IMG/VR virus record: IMGVR_UViG_3300045970_000131
Coordinates: 1-57,393 of that record
Strand: one strand, 5' to 3'
Length of the DNA: 57,393 bases
From: a virus
Shown: piece after piece, positions 49,755-57,393 of the stretch
Numbering within the stretch: position 1 is the stretch's first letter
How the letters are laid out: every line of letters begins with the position of its first letter
Notes under the pieces: generated by a model
Told to the model about the DNA's origin: nothing
The model's database searches: none
The model's input: only the letters and a program-made list of their open reading frames with translations
Position numbers and translations under genes: made by a program

Positions 49755-50270
49755 ATGCAAATGCTTATGTATATCGGCACAAAGGTAGTAAATGCAATGC
49801 CAATGACACGCTTGGAATATAACAATTTCCGTAACTGGATATTACCAGCAGATGAAGACGGAAGTGATCGCGGCTATTTAGTTGAGTACGTTGATGGCGG
49901 CAAGCCGAACACAGAGGCGTATTCGGGTTATGTTTCATGGTCGCCAGTAGAGTCATTTAACAAGGCATATAGACCATTAACGGCCCTTACATTTGGCCAA
50001 GCATTAGAGGCGTTGAAAATGGGCAGCAAGATCGCACGGGCTGGCTGGAATGGTAAAGATATGTGGCTATCACTCTCATGCAATGGTACCCGTGAAGTCT
50101 ATGCAGATCAATTCTGGTCGCCACACAATGAAAAGTTTGCAGAAGGTAACGGCGGCACAGCAACCGTATTGCCATGCATCACGATGAAAACGGCAGACAA
50201 CAAAATACTTATGGGCTGGCTGGCTTCTCAGACTGACTTACTAAGTGATGATTGGTGCATCGTAGTTTAA
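49755..50270 (+). CDS. Tad2-like (DUF2829) anti-Thoeris candidate with N-terminal extension
   Basis: 171 residues, SD AGGAG. The C-terminal ~95 residues are the DUF2829 domain: LTFGQALEALKMGSKIARAG with WNGKDMWLSLSCNG, then LPCITMKTADNKILMGWLAS and QTDLLSDDWCIV. Known DUF2829 proteins (Tad2) bind the Thoeris signal nucleotide and block that defence. The N-terminal ~75 residues are a separate small domain found in phage proteins: MTRLEYNNFRNWILPADEDG and GYLVEYVDGGKPN...GYVSWSPVESFNKAYRP. The two are joined without a linker. The sequestering role here is inferred from the family. It stands behind the TTAGGC repeat region. Confidence 0.85.
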   Translation: MQMLMYIGTKVVNAMPMTRLEYNNFRNWILPADEDGSDRGYLVEYVDGGKPNTEAYSGYVSWSPVESFNKAYRPLTALTFGQALEALKMGSKIARAGWNGKDMWLSLSCNGTREVYADQFWSPHNEKFAEGNGGTATVLPCITMKTADNKILMGWLASQTDLLSDDWCIVV

Positions 50271-50298
50271 CCAGGCTATTTAACAAGGAACTTTAAAA

Positions 50299-50628
50299 AT
50301 GAATGATCAGGAAATTGAGCAAAAAATTCAAGACAAGGGCTTAACTGCGCCGCGTTTAACACCTTCCGATATTGATTCGGTAGTGCATACAGCACGCTAT
50401 TGGCAGCCAGAAGGTACAACACTCACAGTTTGCGCATTGCAGCTGCGCAATGGAATGCAAGTTGTAGGTGAAAGTGCATGTGTAAGCCATGAAAACTTTG
50501 ATGCAGAGCTTGGCCGTGAAATAGCATCAAAAAATGCTTGGGATAAGATTTGGGCGCTTGAAGGTTACTTGCTGCGTGATCGCTTGCAAAATCAAGTTGG
50601 CCAAACATCAGCATCAATAGGGGCATGA
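50299..50628 (+). CDS. Gp49/gp66 (N4 gp49, Sf6 gp66) family protein
   Basis: 109 residues matching the N4 gp49/Sf6 gp66 family: QDKGLTAPRLTPSDIDSVVH, WQPEGTTLTVCALQLRNGMQ, ESACVSHENFDAELGREIAS, and KNAWDKIWALEGYLLRDRL. This small protein is common in early phage operons, often next to Tad2-like genes, as here. Its molecular function is unknown; a role in host interaction is possible. Confidence 0.9.
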   Translation: MNDQEIEQKIQDKGLTAPRLTPSDIDSVVHTARYWQPEGTTLTVCALQLRNGMQVVGESACVSHENFDAELGREIASKNAWDKIWALEGYLLRDRLQNQVGQTSASIGA

Positions 50629-50629
50629 T

Positions 50630-50821
50630 ATGAAGGCAAAAGATGAATATTTAGGCTGGTGGTTTATCGGGTTATTCTGGACATTTCTTATTTTGCTAAT
50701 CGTTGGCTGGGTGCTAAACATCATTGCAATATTTCATGCTCATGAAATGACTGGAACGCTAGTAGCAAGGGTGATCGGCACTGTTATAGCACCACTTGGC
50801 AGCGTGCTTGGGTATTTTTAA
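50630..50821 (+). CDS. Small two-segment membrane protein
   Basis: 63 residues, with two hydrophobic segments: YLGWWFIGLFWTFLILLIVG, continuing WVLNIIAIF, and TLVARVIGTVIAPLGSVLGY. Begins one base after the gp49-like stop. Possible inner-membrane protein for superinfection exclusion or host membrane effects; no family recognised. A hairpin (CCCTT/AGAGGG) follows the stop at ~50828. Confidence 0.7.
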   Translation: MKAKDEYLGWWFIGLFWTFLILLIVGWVLNIIAIFHAHEMTGTLVARVIGTVIAPLGSVLGYF

Positions 50822-50843
50822 CTTTGGCCCTTCGCAAGAGGGG

Positions 50844-50950
50844 TTAAAAGTGTGATGACTGTGAATGGGAGCTAACAATAAAACTAGCAAGTAGCTTGTG
50901 GGGCTAGACCGCACGGAACGCTAGAAAGTAAGCAGTCATCACACTTTTAA
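50844..50950 (+). ncRNA. Long perfect inverted repeat enclosing a structured 71-base core
   Basis: An 18-base arm TTAAAAGTGTGATGACTG at 50844-50861 and its exact complement at 50933-50950 enclose a 71-base loop that itself has pairing (CTAGC/GCTAG, GTAGCTTGTGG, and ACCGCACGG). No ORF. It lies in a ~150-base gap between two early genes. Expressed as RNA this would be a very stable hairpin, a candidate non-coding RNA or RNA-processing signal. It does not look like a transposon end pair, since no transposase or target duplication is present. Confidence 0.6.
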
Positions 50951-50968
50951 GATTTATGGAGAGAAATA

Positions 50969-51226
50969 ATGTCAACTATCAAAATTACACCTGATCACAT
51001 TGGAAAAATAATAGCTGATCGCCTGAAGGTAGAAATTACAAAAGCGATTAGAACAGAAGTAAAAAAGTTATTTGAAGTTGAAATTGAGAGAGTCGTAACT
51101 GAATATGCAAATCAAGTAATAGCACATGCAGAGTCTTATAGTTTTTACGGAGATAACAAAATAATTTTAAAAATTGATGTTGTGCAGCTTCCACTACCTA
51201 TTAAGTTTGAAAGTGAGAGTGTATGA
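50969..51226 (+). CDS. Small early protein of unknown function
   Basis: 85 residues, unrecognised; helical with repeated Ile/Lys/Glu (HIGKIIADRLKVEITKAIRT then EVKKLFEVEIERVVTEYANQ) and a beta-rich end (IILKIDVVQLPLPIKF). SD GGAGAG. Start at 50969 follows the inverted repeat; stop overlaps the next ATG (ATGA). Tight coupling with the next gene suggests a shared job. No function can be inferred. Confidence 0.62.
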   Translation: MSTIKITPDHIGKIIADRLKVEITKAIRTEVKKLFEVEIERVVTEYANQVIAHAESYSFYGDNKIILKIDVVQLPLPIKFESESV

Positions 51227-51570
51227 GCATATTAGACAAATTGAAGGAATTTAAGTGGCATGAGCAAAGACCATTACGCAATAGACTTTATGCCCTAGAA
51301 TTAAATGAAAGCTCTATGGCCACCCCTGGTGATGGAAAGTCTTTTGGTACTAGCAGAAGGTACACATTAAGTTTAACAGTATGGTCTGAGTTTTATGCTA
51401 ACTCTGCCCAATATGCAATTGCTAGAAAGCATTCAGAGCGAGTGTTGCTAGGTACATTATATGGCGAAATACTATCTAAGGTTGATGGGTGTGCTAGCGC
51501 TATTGCAAGTGGTGACGATCAGCCAGCATTTTCACTATTAAACGAGATCAGAACCGAATTAACCCAATAG
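51223..51570 (+). CDS. Small early protein of unknown function
   Basis: 115 residues, unrecognised. Beta-rich middle (RRYTLSLTVWSEFYANSAQY) and helical end (KHSERVLLGTLYGEILSKVD; FSLLNEIRTELTQ). Start overlaps the preceding gene by four bases. Not a known family; part of the early block before excisionase. Confidence 0.62.
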   Translation: MSILDKLKEFKWHEQRPLRNRLYALELNESSMATPGDGKSFGTSRRYTLSLTVWSEFYANSAQYAIARKHSERVLLGTLYGEILSKVDGCASAIASGDDQPAFSLLNEIRTELTQ

Positions 51571-51584
51571 AAAGTGAGCGAGTG

Positions 51585-51797
51585 ATGCGCGTTTTAACTG
51601 TAAGTTGGGATGAAATGGCAGATGATACAAAAATTACTATTGCTGATGAATTTAATAAAAGTGACAGAATAGTTAAATTAGATGTACTTCGAGATATTTC
51701 AAGTATGACACTTTGGATTTATGAGGATTTATTAAAAAGGGGGTTTGATGGCAGCCAAGTATTAGACAAAATACATTGCGGAAACGACAAAATATAA
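51585..51797 (+). CDS. Small early protein of unknown function
   Basis: 70 residues from ATG 51585 (GTG 51582 possible). Acidic/helical with DEMADDTKITIADEFNKSDR and LWIYEDLLKRGFDGSQVLDK. Unrecognised. It lies upstream of excisionase in the same direction with short spacing. A local helper or a host-interaction protein; no evidence for either. Confidence 0.58.
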   Translation: MRVLTVSWDEMADDTKITIADEFNKSDRIVKLDVLRDISSMTLWIYEDLLKRGFDGSQVLDKIHCGNDKI

Positions 51798-51813
51798 ATA
51801 CGGAGTAAATAGA

Positions 51814-52020
51814 ATGAAATGGGTAACAGTAAAAAAACATGCAGCTGATACTGGGTATAGTGAAGATGCGCTGCGCCAAAAAATAAGGCGCGGGATTTTC
51901 ATTGAGGGCGTACACTATCGTCACTCACCAGATGGCAGAATTCAAATTAACGTGGAGGCATACAACGCATGGGTGGAAGGCAAACGACTGGAATTACATC
52001 AAGAAGCGAAGGCAGCATAA
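51814..52020 (+). CDS. Excisionase
   Basis: 68 residues with a MerR-like winged helix: MKWVTVKKHAADTGYSEDAL followed by RQKIRRGIFIEGVHYRHSPD, then GRIQINVEAYNAWVEGKRL. This matches Xis of tyrosine-integrase phages, which binds the attachment-site arm and directs excision. It overlaps the integrase gene by 52 bases in another frame, a usual xis-int arrangement. Candidate binding repeats are at 53203-53217 and 53243-53257 in attP. Confidence 0.88.
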   Translation: MKWVTVKKHAADTGYSEDALRQKIRRGIFIEGVHYRHSPDGRIQINVEAYNAWVEGKRLELHQEAKAA

Positions 52021-53129
52021 CAATTCAGTTTATGTGGAAAGGCATTAATTGCCGTGAAACAATTAAGCTTGAACCGACAAAAGCTAATCTACAGTACGCC
52101 TTTAGGTTACGTGCAGAAATACTCAGAAAAATTGAATTAGGTAATTTTGACTATGCTGAGTATTTCCCAAACTCTAAGCGTGCGGGAATAGAAAAGCGGA
52201 AAGCACCACTCTTTAAAGATTTAGCCGAAGATTGGCTGGCCGTTAAAAAGTCAGAACTTGCTTGGTCTAGTTACATCACTTATAAAAAGCATCTAAATCA
52301 TCACTGGTTGCCTGTATTTGGTGAAAAGCGTATCAATTCAATTGTACTTAGTGATATTACAAGTCACTTGGCTAAGATCGATGCATCAGCTAAAACAAAA
52401 AATAATATTCTTATTCCAATGCGTAGCGTGCTTGAAGTTGCATTTTATGACGGAACAATTAATACCAATCCAGCAGATCGTATAAAAAACATGAAGGCTC
52501 AAAAACCAGAGCCTGATCCGTTTACATTAGATGAAGCTAATCTAATCCTTGACCGCATGCGTAAAAACTACCATGAGCAAGTTGTAAATTATTTTGAATT
52601 TGCTTTCTTTACCGGACTGAGAACGTCTGAATTGATCGAACTGCAATGGGGTGATGTAGAAGAAACCAACATTACTGTGCGCCGCGCTCGCGTTGAGGGC
52701 AGAGTGAAAGCAACTAAGACCTATACTATTCGCCAGGTGTCACTCAATGAACGTGCCAAAGCTGCCATACTTAGGCAAATGAAACACACTAAGATGAAAG
52801 GTAAGTATGTATTCAATAACCCAGTAACAGACTTGCCATGGAATGATCAGCGCGCACAAAGCAAATTGTATTGGCTTCCGACTCTTACTGCATTGAAATT
52901 AAGGGAGCGTGTGCCATATCAATGCCGCCATACATTTGCAACGATGATGTTAATGGCTGGGGCAAATCCTATGTGGGTATCAAAACAGATGGGCCACGTG
53001 AATATGAAAATGTTGCTTGAAGTTTATTCACGTTGGATAGATTTAGCAGATAAGTCAAAAGAGGTTGACAAGGTAAATTCTGCACTATTTAGCACAAACT
53101 CAGCACAAGTTAAAATTGATAATTTGTAA
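51969..53129 (+). CDS. int: Tyrosine integrase
   Basis: 386 residues. The start MGGRQTTGITSRSEGSITIQ fits the N-terminal arm-binding domain of this integrase type (RxxGI, then FMWKGINCRETIKLEPTKAN). Core-binding domain ~75-180. Catalytic domain: Arg218 in TGLRTSELIELQWGD, Arg320 in PYQCRHTFATMML (first His of HxxR is replaced by Tyr317), His343 in KQMGHVN, and nucleophile Tyr353 in LEVYSRW. ATG lies within xis with GGAGG ten bases upstream. It recombines attP with the bacterial attB, here a tRNA 3' end. Located directly before attP. Confidence 0.95.
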   Translation: MGGRQTTGITSRSEGSITIQFMWKGINCRETIKLEPTKANLQYAFRLRAEILRKIELGNFDYAEYFPNSKRAGIEKRKAPLFKDLAEDWLAVKKSELAWSSYITYKKHLNHHWLPVFGEKRINSIVLSDITSHLAKIDASAKTKNNILIPMRSVLEVAFYDGTINTNPADRIKNMKAQKPEPDPFTLDEANLILDRMRKNYHEQVVNYFEFAFFTGLRTSELIELQWGDVEETNITVRRARVEGRVKATKTYTIRQVSLNERAKAAILRQMKHTKMKGKYVFNNPVTDLPWNDQRAQSKLYWLPTLTALKLRERVPYQCRHTFATMMLMAGANPMWVSKQMGHVNMKMLLEVYSRWIDLADKSKEVDKVNSALFSTNSAQVKIDNL

Positions 53130-53293
53130 CTTGTTGAATTTGTTTAAGAAACTTGGCGGAAGAGGTGAGATTCGAACTCACTCAAGCCATAAATCATGAT
53201 ATAACATAGTGTGACATTTCAAAAGCTTACGTTACATCATGCAACATGGTATGACATATAATTAGCGCAAATTTAGCACAAATCTAGCACAAG
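53088..53293. other. attP region: tRNA-Ser-type core and arm sites
   Basis: The core at 53154-53181 is, on the minus strand, the last 28 bases of a tRNA gene, with T-loop GTTCGAATC and acceptor CTCTTCCGCCA; its ending is similar to tRNA-Ser (TGA). Arm-type repeats, TTTAGCACAAA-like, flank it: two left (53088-53099, 53100-53111) and three right (53262-53272, 53272-53282, 53283-53293). Between core and right arm are two AACATxGTxTGACAT repeats (53203-53217 and 53243-53257), candidate Xis sites. No gene-length ORF is supported. Confidence 0.9.
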
Positions 53294-53355
53294 GGTTTTG
53301 TGCTATCCCTATTCTCTCCCCTGCACTCTCATCACATTTCAGATATGATGAAACC

Positions 53356-53505
53356 ATGAGAAAAAGATTTAAGATTGATCTTGAATATATCGGTGGATGG
53401 ATTATAGCGATTTCTGTAGTTGCTGGCGCAACTGGCGCAATTATAGAGCTGATACGGTATGGTGCTATTACCGTATCAGGCTCCATTGGTGCAGCTGGCT
53501 ATTGA
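53356..53505 (+). CDS. Small membrane ORF convergent with the giant gene
   Basis: 49 residues, MRKRFKIDLEYIGGWIIAIS then VVAGATGAIIELIRYGAI, with one hydrophobic segment (~14-32) and a basic N-terminus. Its end overlaps the 3' end of the giant gene on the other strand by a few bases. Lies between attP and the giant gene. Conserved-looking but unrecognised; may be expressed from the lysogen. No Shine-Dalgarno is obvious. Confidence 0.45.
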   Translation: MRKRFKIDLEYIGGWIIAISVVAGATGAIIELIRYGAITVSGSIGAAGY

Positions 53506-55955
53506 GGGGTTAAACGTCTGGCAATCTGATCCTGCTGCTGGCGTAGATTGCTAATCTTTGCCTGCTTCTCACTGGCCGACATATCCGCTAATTCAATTTT
53601 CTTGATATTGTCGTTAATCCGCTTAGTGAGTTTTTTCACAGTTTCAACATTCCGATACACCTTGAGCTCACTATCATGGCTTTGACGGTAAGACTCGGCT
53701 TCGGCACCCTTGCCCTGCTTCTGTAAATGCTTCCATGTGCTGTATGCCTTTTCGAGCTCGGCAGCCTGGTCATACATTTGAGTAACGTAGCGGCTTTGAT
53801 CACTCGGCAGCTTGGCCACCATTCCGCCTGTAGCTGCTTTGTATAGGTCAAGCGCTGGCTTTGTGGGCTCATTCATTGTTGAACGTACCAATATATCAGA
53901 ACCAGACACGACAAACGATCCGATCCAGCCAAAATAGGACTGTACCAAGTGATCAATTTGTATCGGTGATAGGAAAGCATTGCCAGTCACCGCATTGCCT
54001 GCAGTGCTAACGCCGCGTGCAATTAGGCTAGTATCCTGGTTAAAGCGATAATCAGGGTCTAAGCGCTCCATGCCCATGCCCTCAATCGGGCGGCCCGTGA
54101 ATGAATCTTTATTGGCATAAATATCAATAATAGGTTTCACCAGCTGCGGTGTTGGGTTCATAGACAATTGGTTCATGACAAGGTTTGCTATGACCTTTTT
54201 GAAGCGATCACCAGTCATTTCTTTATCAAAGACCAGCTCAGCACCGCGCTCAGCAATGGTTGCAATAGCACCGATTTCAAACGGCTTAGGAATACGGAAA
54301 GCAGTACCACCAATTTTAAACCACCAGTAGTTGTCACGATCCCAGTCTTCGCGCTTTTTCCAGTCATCGTCATCACCATAGGCAGCAAGTAGGGCCAGTG
54401 ATGCCACGGTAACGGCACCAAGTACGATTGCAAAGCGTGCCTTGTCTTCATTGGCTGATTTTCCAAGCTTATACAGACCTTGTAAGCGTGCATTCATGAA
54501 TGGAACCACTTGGGTTAAGAATCGAACAGAAGTCCATGCACCATGCATAGAGAAGTCCATCAGGTCACGGGCCATCAATGATGCAGTCGCGTGATCCATG
54601 CCCTTAGCTTTAAGCTGATGATAGAGCGCCATGCGGTTGATTTCTTCTCCACGGTTGCCAAGCTCATTGTAGGCAGCGATAGAAGGATCAATGTATTTGT
54701 CGTACATTTTACGAACTTTGCTTTCATCATTAAGGATTGATTCATCACTGGCACCCTGCTTGATAAGCTGTCTTACCCGTGATGCGTCATTGCCTTCCAG
54801 CATGGTACCGAACCTGATCAGGCCACCGCCAGCTAGTGCAGATATGTACTCTTGCACTGGGTTCTTTTTATTGGTGAGTGCAATGCCCTCTTTAATGTTT
54901 TTAACTGGGTTGTAACTTAACTCTGCAGTAGCAATAGCCTGGACTGAATCTCGGATCAAGTTGCGCACTTTAAAGAATGGTGATGCAGTAACACCCACAG
55001 TTAAAAGATTCTTACTCATGGATAGTATGCCCATTGCACCATTACGCATACCGGCATATTCAAGGCTTGAAATTGCCGTGAGTATGTACGGATCATCTAC
55101 CTTGTATTCAACCTTGTTGCCGCCTTCCATGGCCCAAACGGTTTTTTTATCACCCATAACGGCCTTGTGTGCCAAGCCTAGTTGCTCGGCTGTCTTGAGC
55201 GTGGCCAATGCTGCGCGATTCTTTGCTGATGCATCAATCAAGTGAGCCCAATTCATTAAGGTATTTGAAAGCAGATCATTAAGCTTTTGATCACCGCCTT
55301 TTAGCTTTTTGAATGCCTCTTGGCGAATTACACCACCCTTGATGTTTAGGCCACGCACGCCGCCTTCTTGGTCTTCGGCCATACGGTAGAATGGCACATA
55401 AAAATCATGCTCCCAGTGTTTACGGCTTGCAGGATCAATCAGGCCAGACTGTTCAGCGATGTCCAGCACGTTACGGCTAAAGCCATTAAATTTAGCAAGT
55501 GAGTCTAGGTAAATGAGTGGCCGTTCGCGTGTGACATTACCATTAGCCAGCGTGTAGTCAAAGTCTGTTTGGCCATCGGTTAGTGACTTGAATGCAGTGA
55601 TGTCATCCTTAGTAAATAGATTCTCTTTACCTTCACGGGCTAGGCGCTCGGCACGGTTGCCAGCGATCCAGCGTAAAAAGTCGGTAGACTCCTTGCCCAG
55701 CGGGTAAAACACTTTATCAAGCACGCCGCCTGTATTGTCTGCATCAGTAACATCATTGCTTATTTTAAGCTTGCCATAATGCATGAAGGCTTCAAACGCG
55801 CCTGTTGCACCTTTTGACAATCGAAGCAATGTGTATGCATGAGAGTCGATGTCTTTCACTGGTGCAAACTGATCAAAAATACCTTGGGCCGCTTTTTTAC
55901 CTGCGTCTTGCCAGATTTCTTGAAGTGTCTCTTTTACAGTGTTTTTAGACAACAC
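53499..55955 (-). CDS. Giant polyvalent protein, C-terminal segment (LPD38-type), after frame break
   Basis: 818 codons; the frame is open to about 56000, beyond the nominal GTG at 55955. It should normally continue the giant protein: upstream in-frame residues read IQPEQKAALERTG, which aligns with the family's PEQxxA stretch, but the frame is shifted by one base relative to the preceding part. Contents: YTLLRLSKGATGAFEAFMHY, NRAERLAREGKENLFTKDDI, PLIYLDSLAKFNGFSRN; then GMDHATASLMARDLMDFSMH, FLTQVVPFMNARLQGLYKLG, a hydrophobic helix (FAIVLGAVTVASLALLAAYG), WWFKIGGTAFRIPKPFEIGA and a C-terminal coiled coil. LPD38-type. No Shine-Dalgarno precedes the GTG, so separate initiation is unlikely. 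Confidence 0.82.
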   Translation of the reverse strand: MLSKNTVKETLQEIWQDAGKKAAQGIFDQFAPVKDIDSHAYTLLRLSKGATGAFEAFMHYGKLKISNDVTDADNTGGVLDKVFYPLGKESTDFLRWIAGNRAERLAREGKENLFTKDDITAFKSLTDGQTDFDYTLANGNVTRERPLIYLDSLAKFNGFSRNVLDIAEQSGLIDPASRKHWEHDFYVPFYRMAEDQEGGVRGLNIKGGVIRQEAFKKLKGGDQKLNDLLSNTLMNWAHLIDASAKNRAALATLKTAEQLGLAHKAVMGDKKTVWAMEGGNKVEYKVDDPYILTAISSLEYAGMRNGAMGILSMSKNLLTVGVTASPFFKVRNLIRDSVQAIATAELSYNPVKNIKEGIALTNKKNPVQEYISALAGGGLIRFGTMLEGNDASRVRQLIKQGASDESILNDESKVRKMYDKYIDPSIAAYNELGNRGEEINRMALYHQLKAKGMDHATASLMARDLMDFSMHGAWTSVRFLTQVVPFMNARLQGLYKLGKSANEDKARFAIVLGAVTVASLALLAAYGDDDDWKKREDWDRDNYWWFKIGGTAFRIPKPFEIGAIATIAERGAELVFDKEMTGDRFKKVIANLVMNQLSMNPTPQLVKPIIDIYANKDSFTGRPIEGMGMERLDPDYRFNQDTSLIARGVSTAGNAVTGNAFLSPIQIDHLVQSYFGWIGSFVVSGSDILVRSTMNEPTKPALDLYKAATGGMVAKLPSDQSRYVTQMYDQAAELEKAYSTWKHLQKQGKGAEAESYRQSHDSELKVYRNVETVKKLTKRINDNIKKIELADMSASEKQAKISNLRQQQDQIARRLTPQ

Positions 55956-55969
55956 TGAGCCAGTGCGCT

Positions 55970-57393
55970 CTAGTGCTGCCTTTTGCTCTGGCTGTATTGT
56001 CTACCTGAATTGCCAACGATGGATTTACGACTAAATAATATACTGTCATTGTTAGAATCGAATGAGCCAGTGTTGCCGATAGCGGATGGTATTTCTTCTT
56101 TTGTTACTTTTCCACCTGTAACCAACACTCGATAATCACCTTCATCAATGCCTAAACTTTTTAAGTTTTCAATCAAAGCCTTTTGATAATCTTCTTTAAA
56201 ATTGTTTATTTCAATCGGTTTTGTAATTGGTTTTACTGTATTCAAGTCAAGTAAAGGCTCTCCGTCTGAACCGTTGCCAACTTTTTCCCCTTCTACAATA
56301 TAGGCATATTCTCCACCATCTACGGGTTGAGGTATTTTTGCAACACTCAATCCACCCTCGCTCATACCTGTAGCCCAATTCTTCGAGCCACGGTGTGTGC
56401 CATTAATTAAATGCTCATAATCATCTTTTGATGTAGATACTCTAACAAATTGGTTTTCTTTTAAAGGGCTAAAGTATTCTTGCAATAACAGTTCGGCTTC
56501 TCTCTGCAAATCAGATATTGATTTAAACTTTAATTGCGTTAAAAGCTGAACATTGCCGTTATCGTCAATATAAATCGACTTATCTCCACTGCTTTCAATG
56601 GCATGGATAGGAACGCTTTTTAGATATTTCCCATTGTCTGTAATGTTTAATCTCATGTTTGAAAGATTAGCATTATTTACCGCATTTTGAATAGGCTTGC
56701 CGTTGCTGTTTAGGGTGGGGCGTTTTTTACTGTCAATGGTGATGGTGTCGGGCAGGGTTCGGCTATAAGCAATAGCCGTGGCTTGGTTTAACCCGTTATC
56801 CCGCCGCGCGAGGCGGATAATGCCGCCCAAAAAGCGTCCCCGCTCTCCCTGTGCTGTTGCTCGTAAGCTGGTAGATGTGATAACCGCTCTTTTAAGCGTT
56901 GCGCTGCCAGCGTCAACATTACGCGCTCCGTAGGTCTTGGCAAGTTTTGCAAATTCTGCATCTGTAAACTCTGTGCCATCGGCTCTATTTTTGAATGTTC
57001 CATCGTTAGTATCGTAGAATAAATCATCAATTTTTGCAACGCCTATTGCATTATTAGATTTATAAGTGACCTCAAAGTCAGTACCTTCGTTTTCAGTGAC
57101 AAAAACACCGTTCTTAATGGCGTTGTATGACGCATTAAGCATCTGGTCAAGGTTGTATTCGGTGTCGCCCTCTTTCCATTTAAACTCAAGCTCGCCCAAC
57201 ATATTAGGATGTGGTTGAATATGGTCAGTTGTTCCAAATTTAAGCGTGGTTGAAATCATATTTTCTAGGCGGCGCATCATTCCATCAGGGCTGATACCTT
57301 GCCGATCACCAGTAAATACCTTGCCGTTGTTATACGCCCAATTAGAAACGGCAGCATAAATAGCAGAACCGCCCTTGTATCTGCCCCAATTAG
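55970..57393 (-). CDS. Giant polyvalent protein, segment after the genome junction
   Basis: Continues the frame that leaves the window at base 1. It reads ANWGRYKGGSAIYAAVSNWA then NNGKVFTGDRQGISPDG and RRLENMISTTLKFGTTDHIQ, an LPD block seen in many phage polyvalent proteins. ATG at 57280 is internal, not the start. Later SNMRLNITDNGKYLKSVPIH, then LLLQEYFSPLKENQFVRVST, and an end with LFSRKSIVGNSGRQYSQSKR before TAG at 55970. The C-terminal LPD38 region lies in the -1 frame beyond this stop. Confidence 0.88.
   Translation of the reverse strand, partial: NWGRYKGGSAIYAAVSNWAYNNGKVFTGDRQGISPDGMMRRLENMISTTLKFGTTDHIQPHPNMLGELEFKWKEGDTEYNLDQMLNASYNAIKNGVFVTENEGTDFEVTYKSNNAIGVAKIDDLFYDTNDGTFKNRADGTEFTDAEFAKLAKTYGARNVDAGSATLKRAVITSTSLRATAQGERGRFLGGIIRLARRDNGLNQATAIAYSRTLPDTITIDSKKRPTLNSNGKPIQNAVNNANLSNMRLNITDNGKYLKSVPIHAIESSGDKSIYIDDNGNVQLLTQLKFKSISDLQREAELLLQEYFSPLKENQFVRVSTSKDDYEHLINGTHRGSKNWATGMSEGGLSVAKIPQPVDGGEYAYIVEGEKVGNGSDGEPLLDLNTVKPITKPIEINNFKEDYQKALIENLKSLGIDEGDYRVLVTGGKVTKEEIPSAIGNTGSFDSNNDSILFSRKSIVGNSGRQYSQSKRQH

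Noticed and set aside
50844-50950. Retron-like or transposon-like inverted repeat
   Set aside because: No reverse transcriptase or transposase gene is near, and no target duplication; kept only as a structured RNA candidate.
53154-53181. A phage tRNA gene
   Set aside because: Only the last 28 bases of a tRNA match; there is no anticodon arm or 5' acceptor strand, so it is the attP core.
53262-53486. Leftward ORF of 74 codons between attP and the giant gene
   Set aside because: It runs through the arm-type integrase sites and is antisense to the small membrane ORF; composition gives no support.

Overview
The window is, as far as the sequence shows, one complete genome of a temperate tailed phage of podovirus type, opened at an arbitrary point. 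The strongest evidence is that one enormous leftward reading frame runs from about 10600 down to base 1 and continues in the same frame, with no stop, when base 1 is joined to base 57393. Gene content (P22/N4-type portal, DUF4043-type capsid, no tape measure or sheath genes, two internal virion proteins and a ~4,800-codon polyvalent protein) recalls Bcep22-like temperate podophages. The DNA is moderately AT-rich. The attP core is the 3' end of a serine-type tRNA, so the host is a proteobacterium, probably beta- or gammaproteobacterial; nothing visible fixes the genus.

Layout. A divergent immunity region lies at 42.7-44.35 kb. A LexA/CI-type repressor reads rightward with a lipoprotein and a Cys-rich secreted protein behind it; a Cro-like gene reads leftward. 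Two early promoters, leftward near 42.95 kb and rightward near 44.32 kb, each carry a pair of ATAGG-N4-CCTAT operators spaced 25 bp apart. The rightward early operon (44.5-53.1 kb) holds a structured leader, a GNAT, an annealing protein plus YqaJ-type exonuclease, KTSC, DUF2303, a Tad2-like (DUF2829) anti-Thoeris candidate, a gp49/gp66 family protein, a structured inverted-repeat element, excisionase and tyrosine integrase. attP follows at 53.09-53.29 kb. The leftward early operon (42.9-36.4 kb) holds replication proteins, small phage proteins (DUF1367, DUF1364, a RuvC-like resolvase) and a candidate late regulator. A leader with two terminators (36.36-36.03 kb) precedes the late operon, as in lambda pR'-tR'.

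The late operon reads leftward: holin-like proteins, T4-type endolysin, Rz with Rz1 nested inside it, small terminase, a large terminase split by an in-frame TAA, then a four-gene cassette (FLTDF-repeat protein, collagen-like protein, DUF1800 protein, DUF1501 protein), portal, scaffold, capsid, neck/tail proteins, tail fibre, internal proteins and finally the giant polyvalent protein (DdrB-type ParB, SF2 helicase, N6-adenine methylase, several LPD modules, HExxH site, LPD38-type C-terminus). Many structural genes are separated by intrinsic terminators.

The most unusual element is the DUF1800/DUF1501 pair. These are bacterial proteins of unknown function that normally occur together. Here they lack export signals, sit between terminase and portal, and carry inserted beta-rich repeats of the type used in phage tail proteins, which suggests recruitment into the virion.
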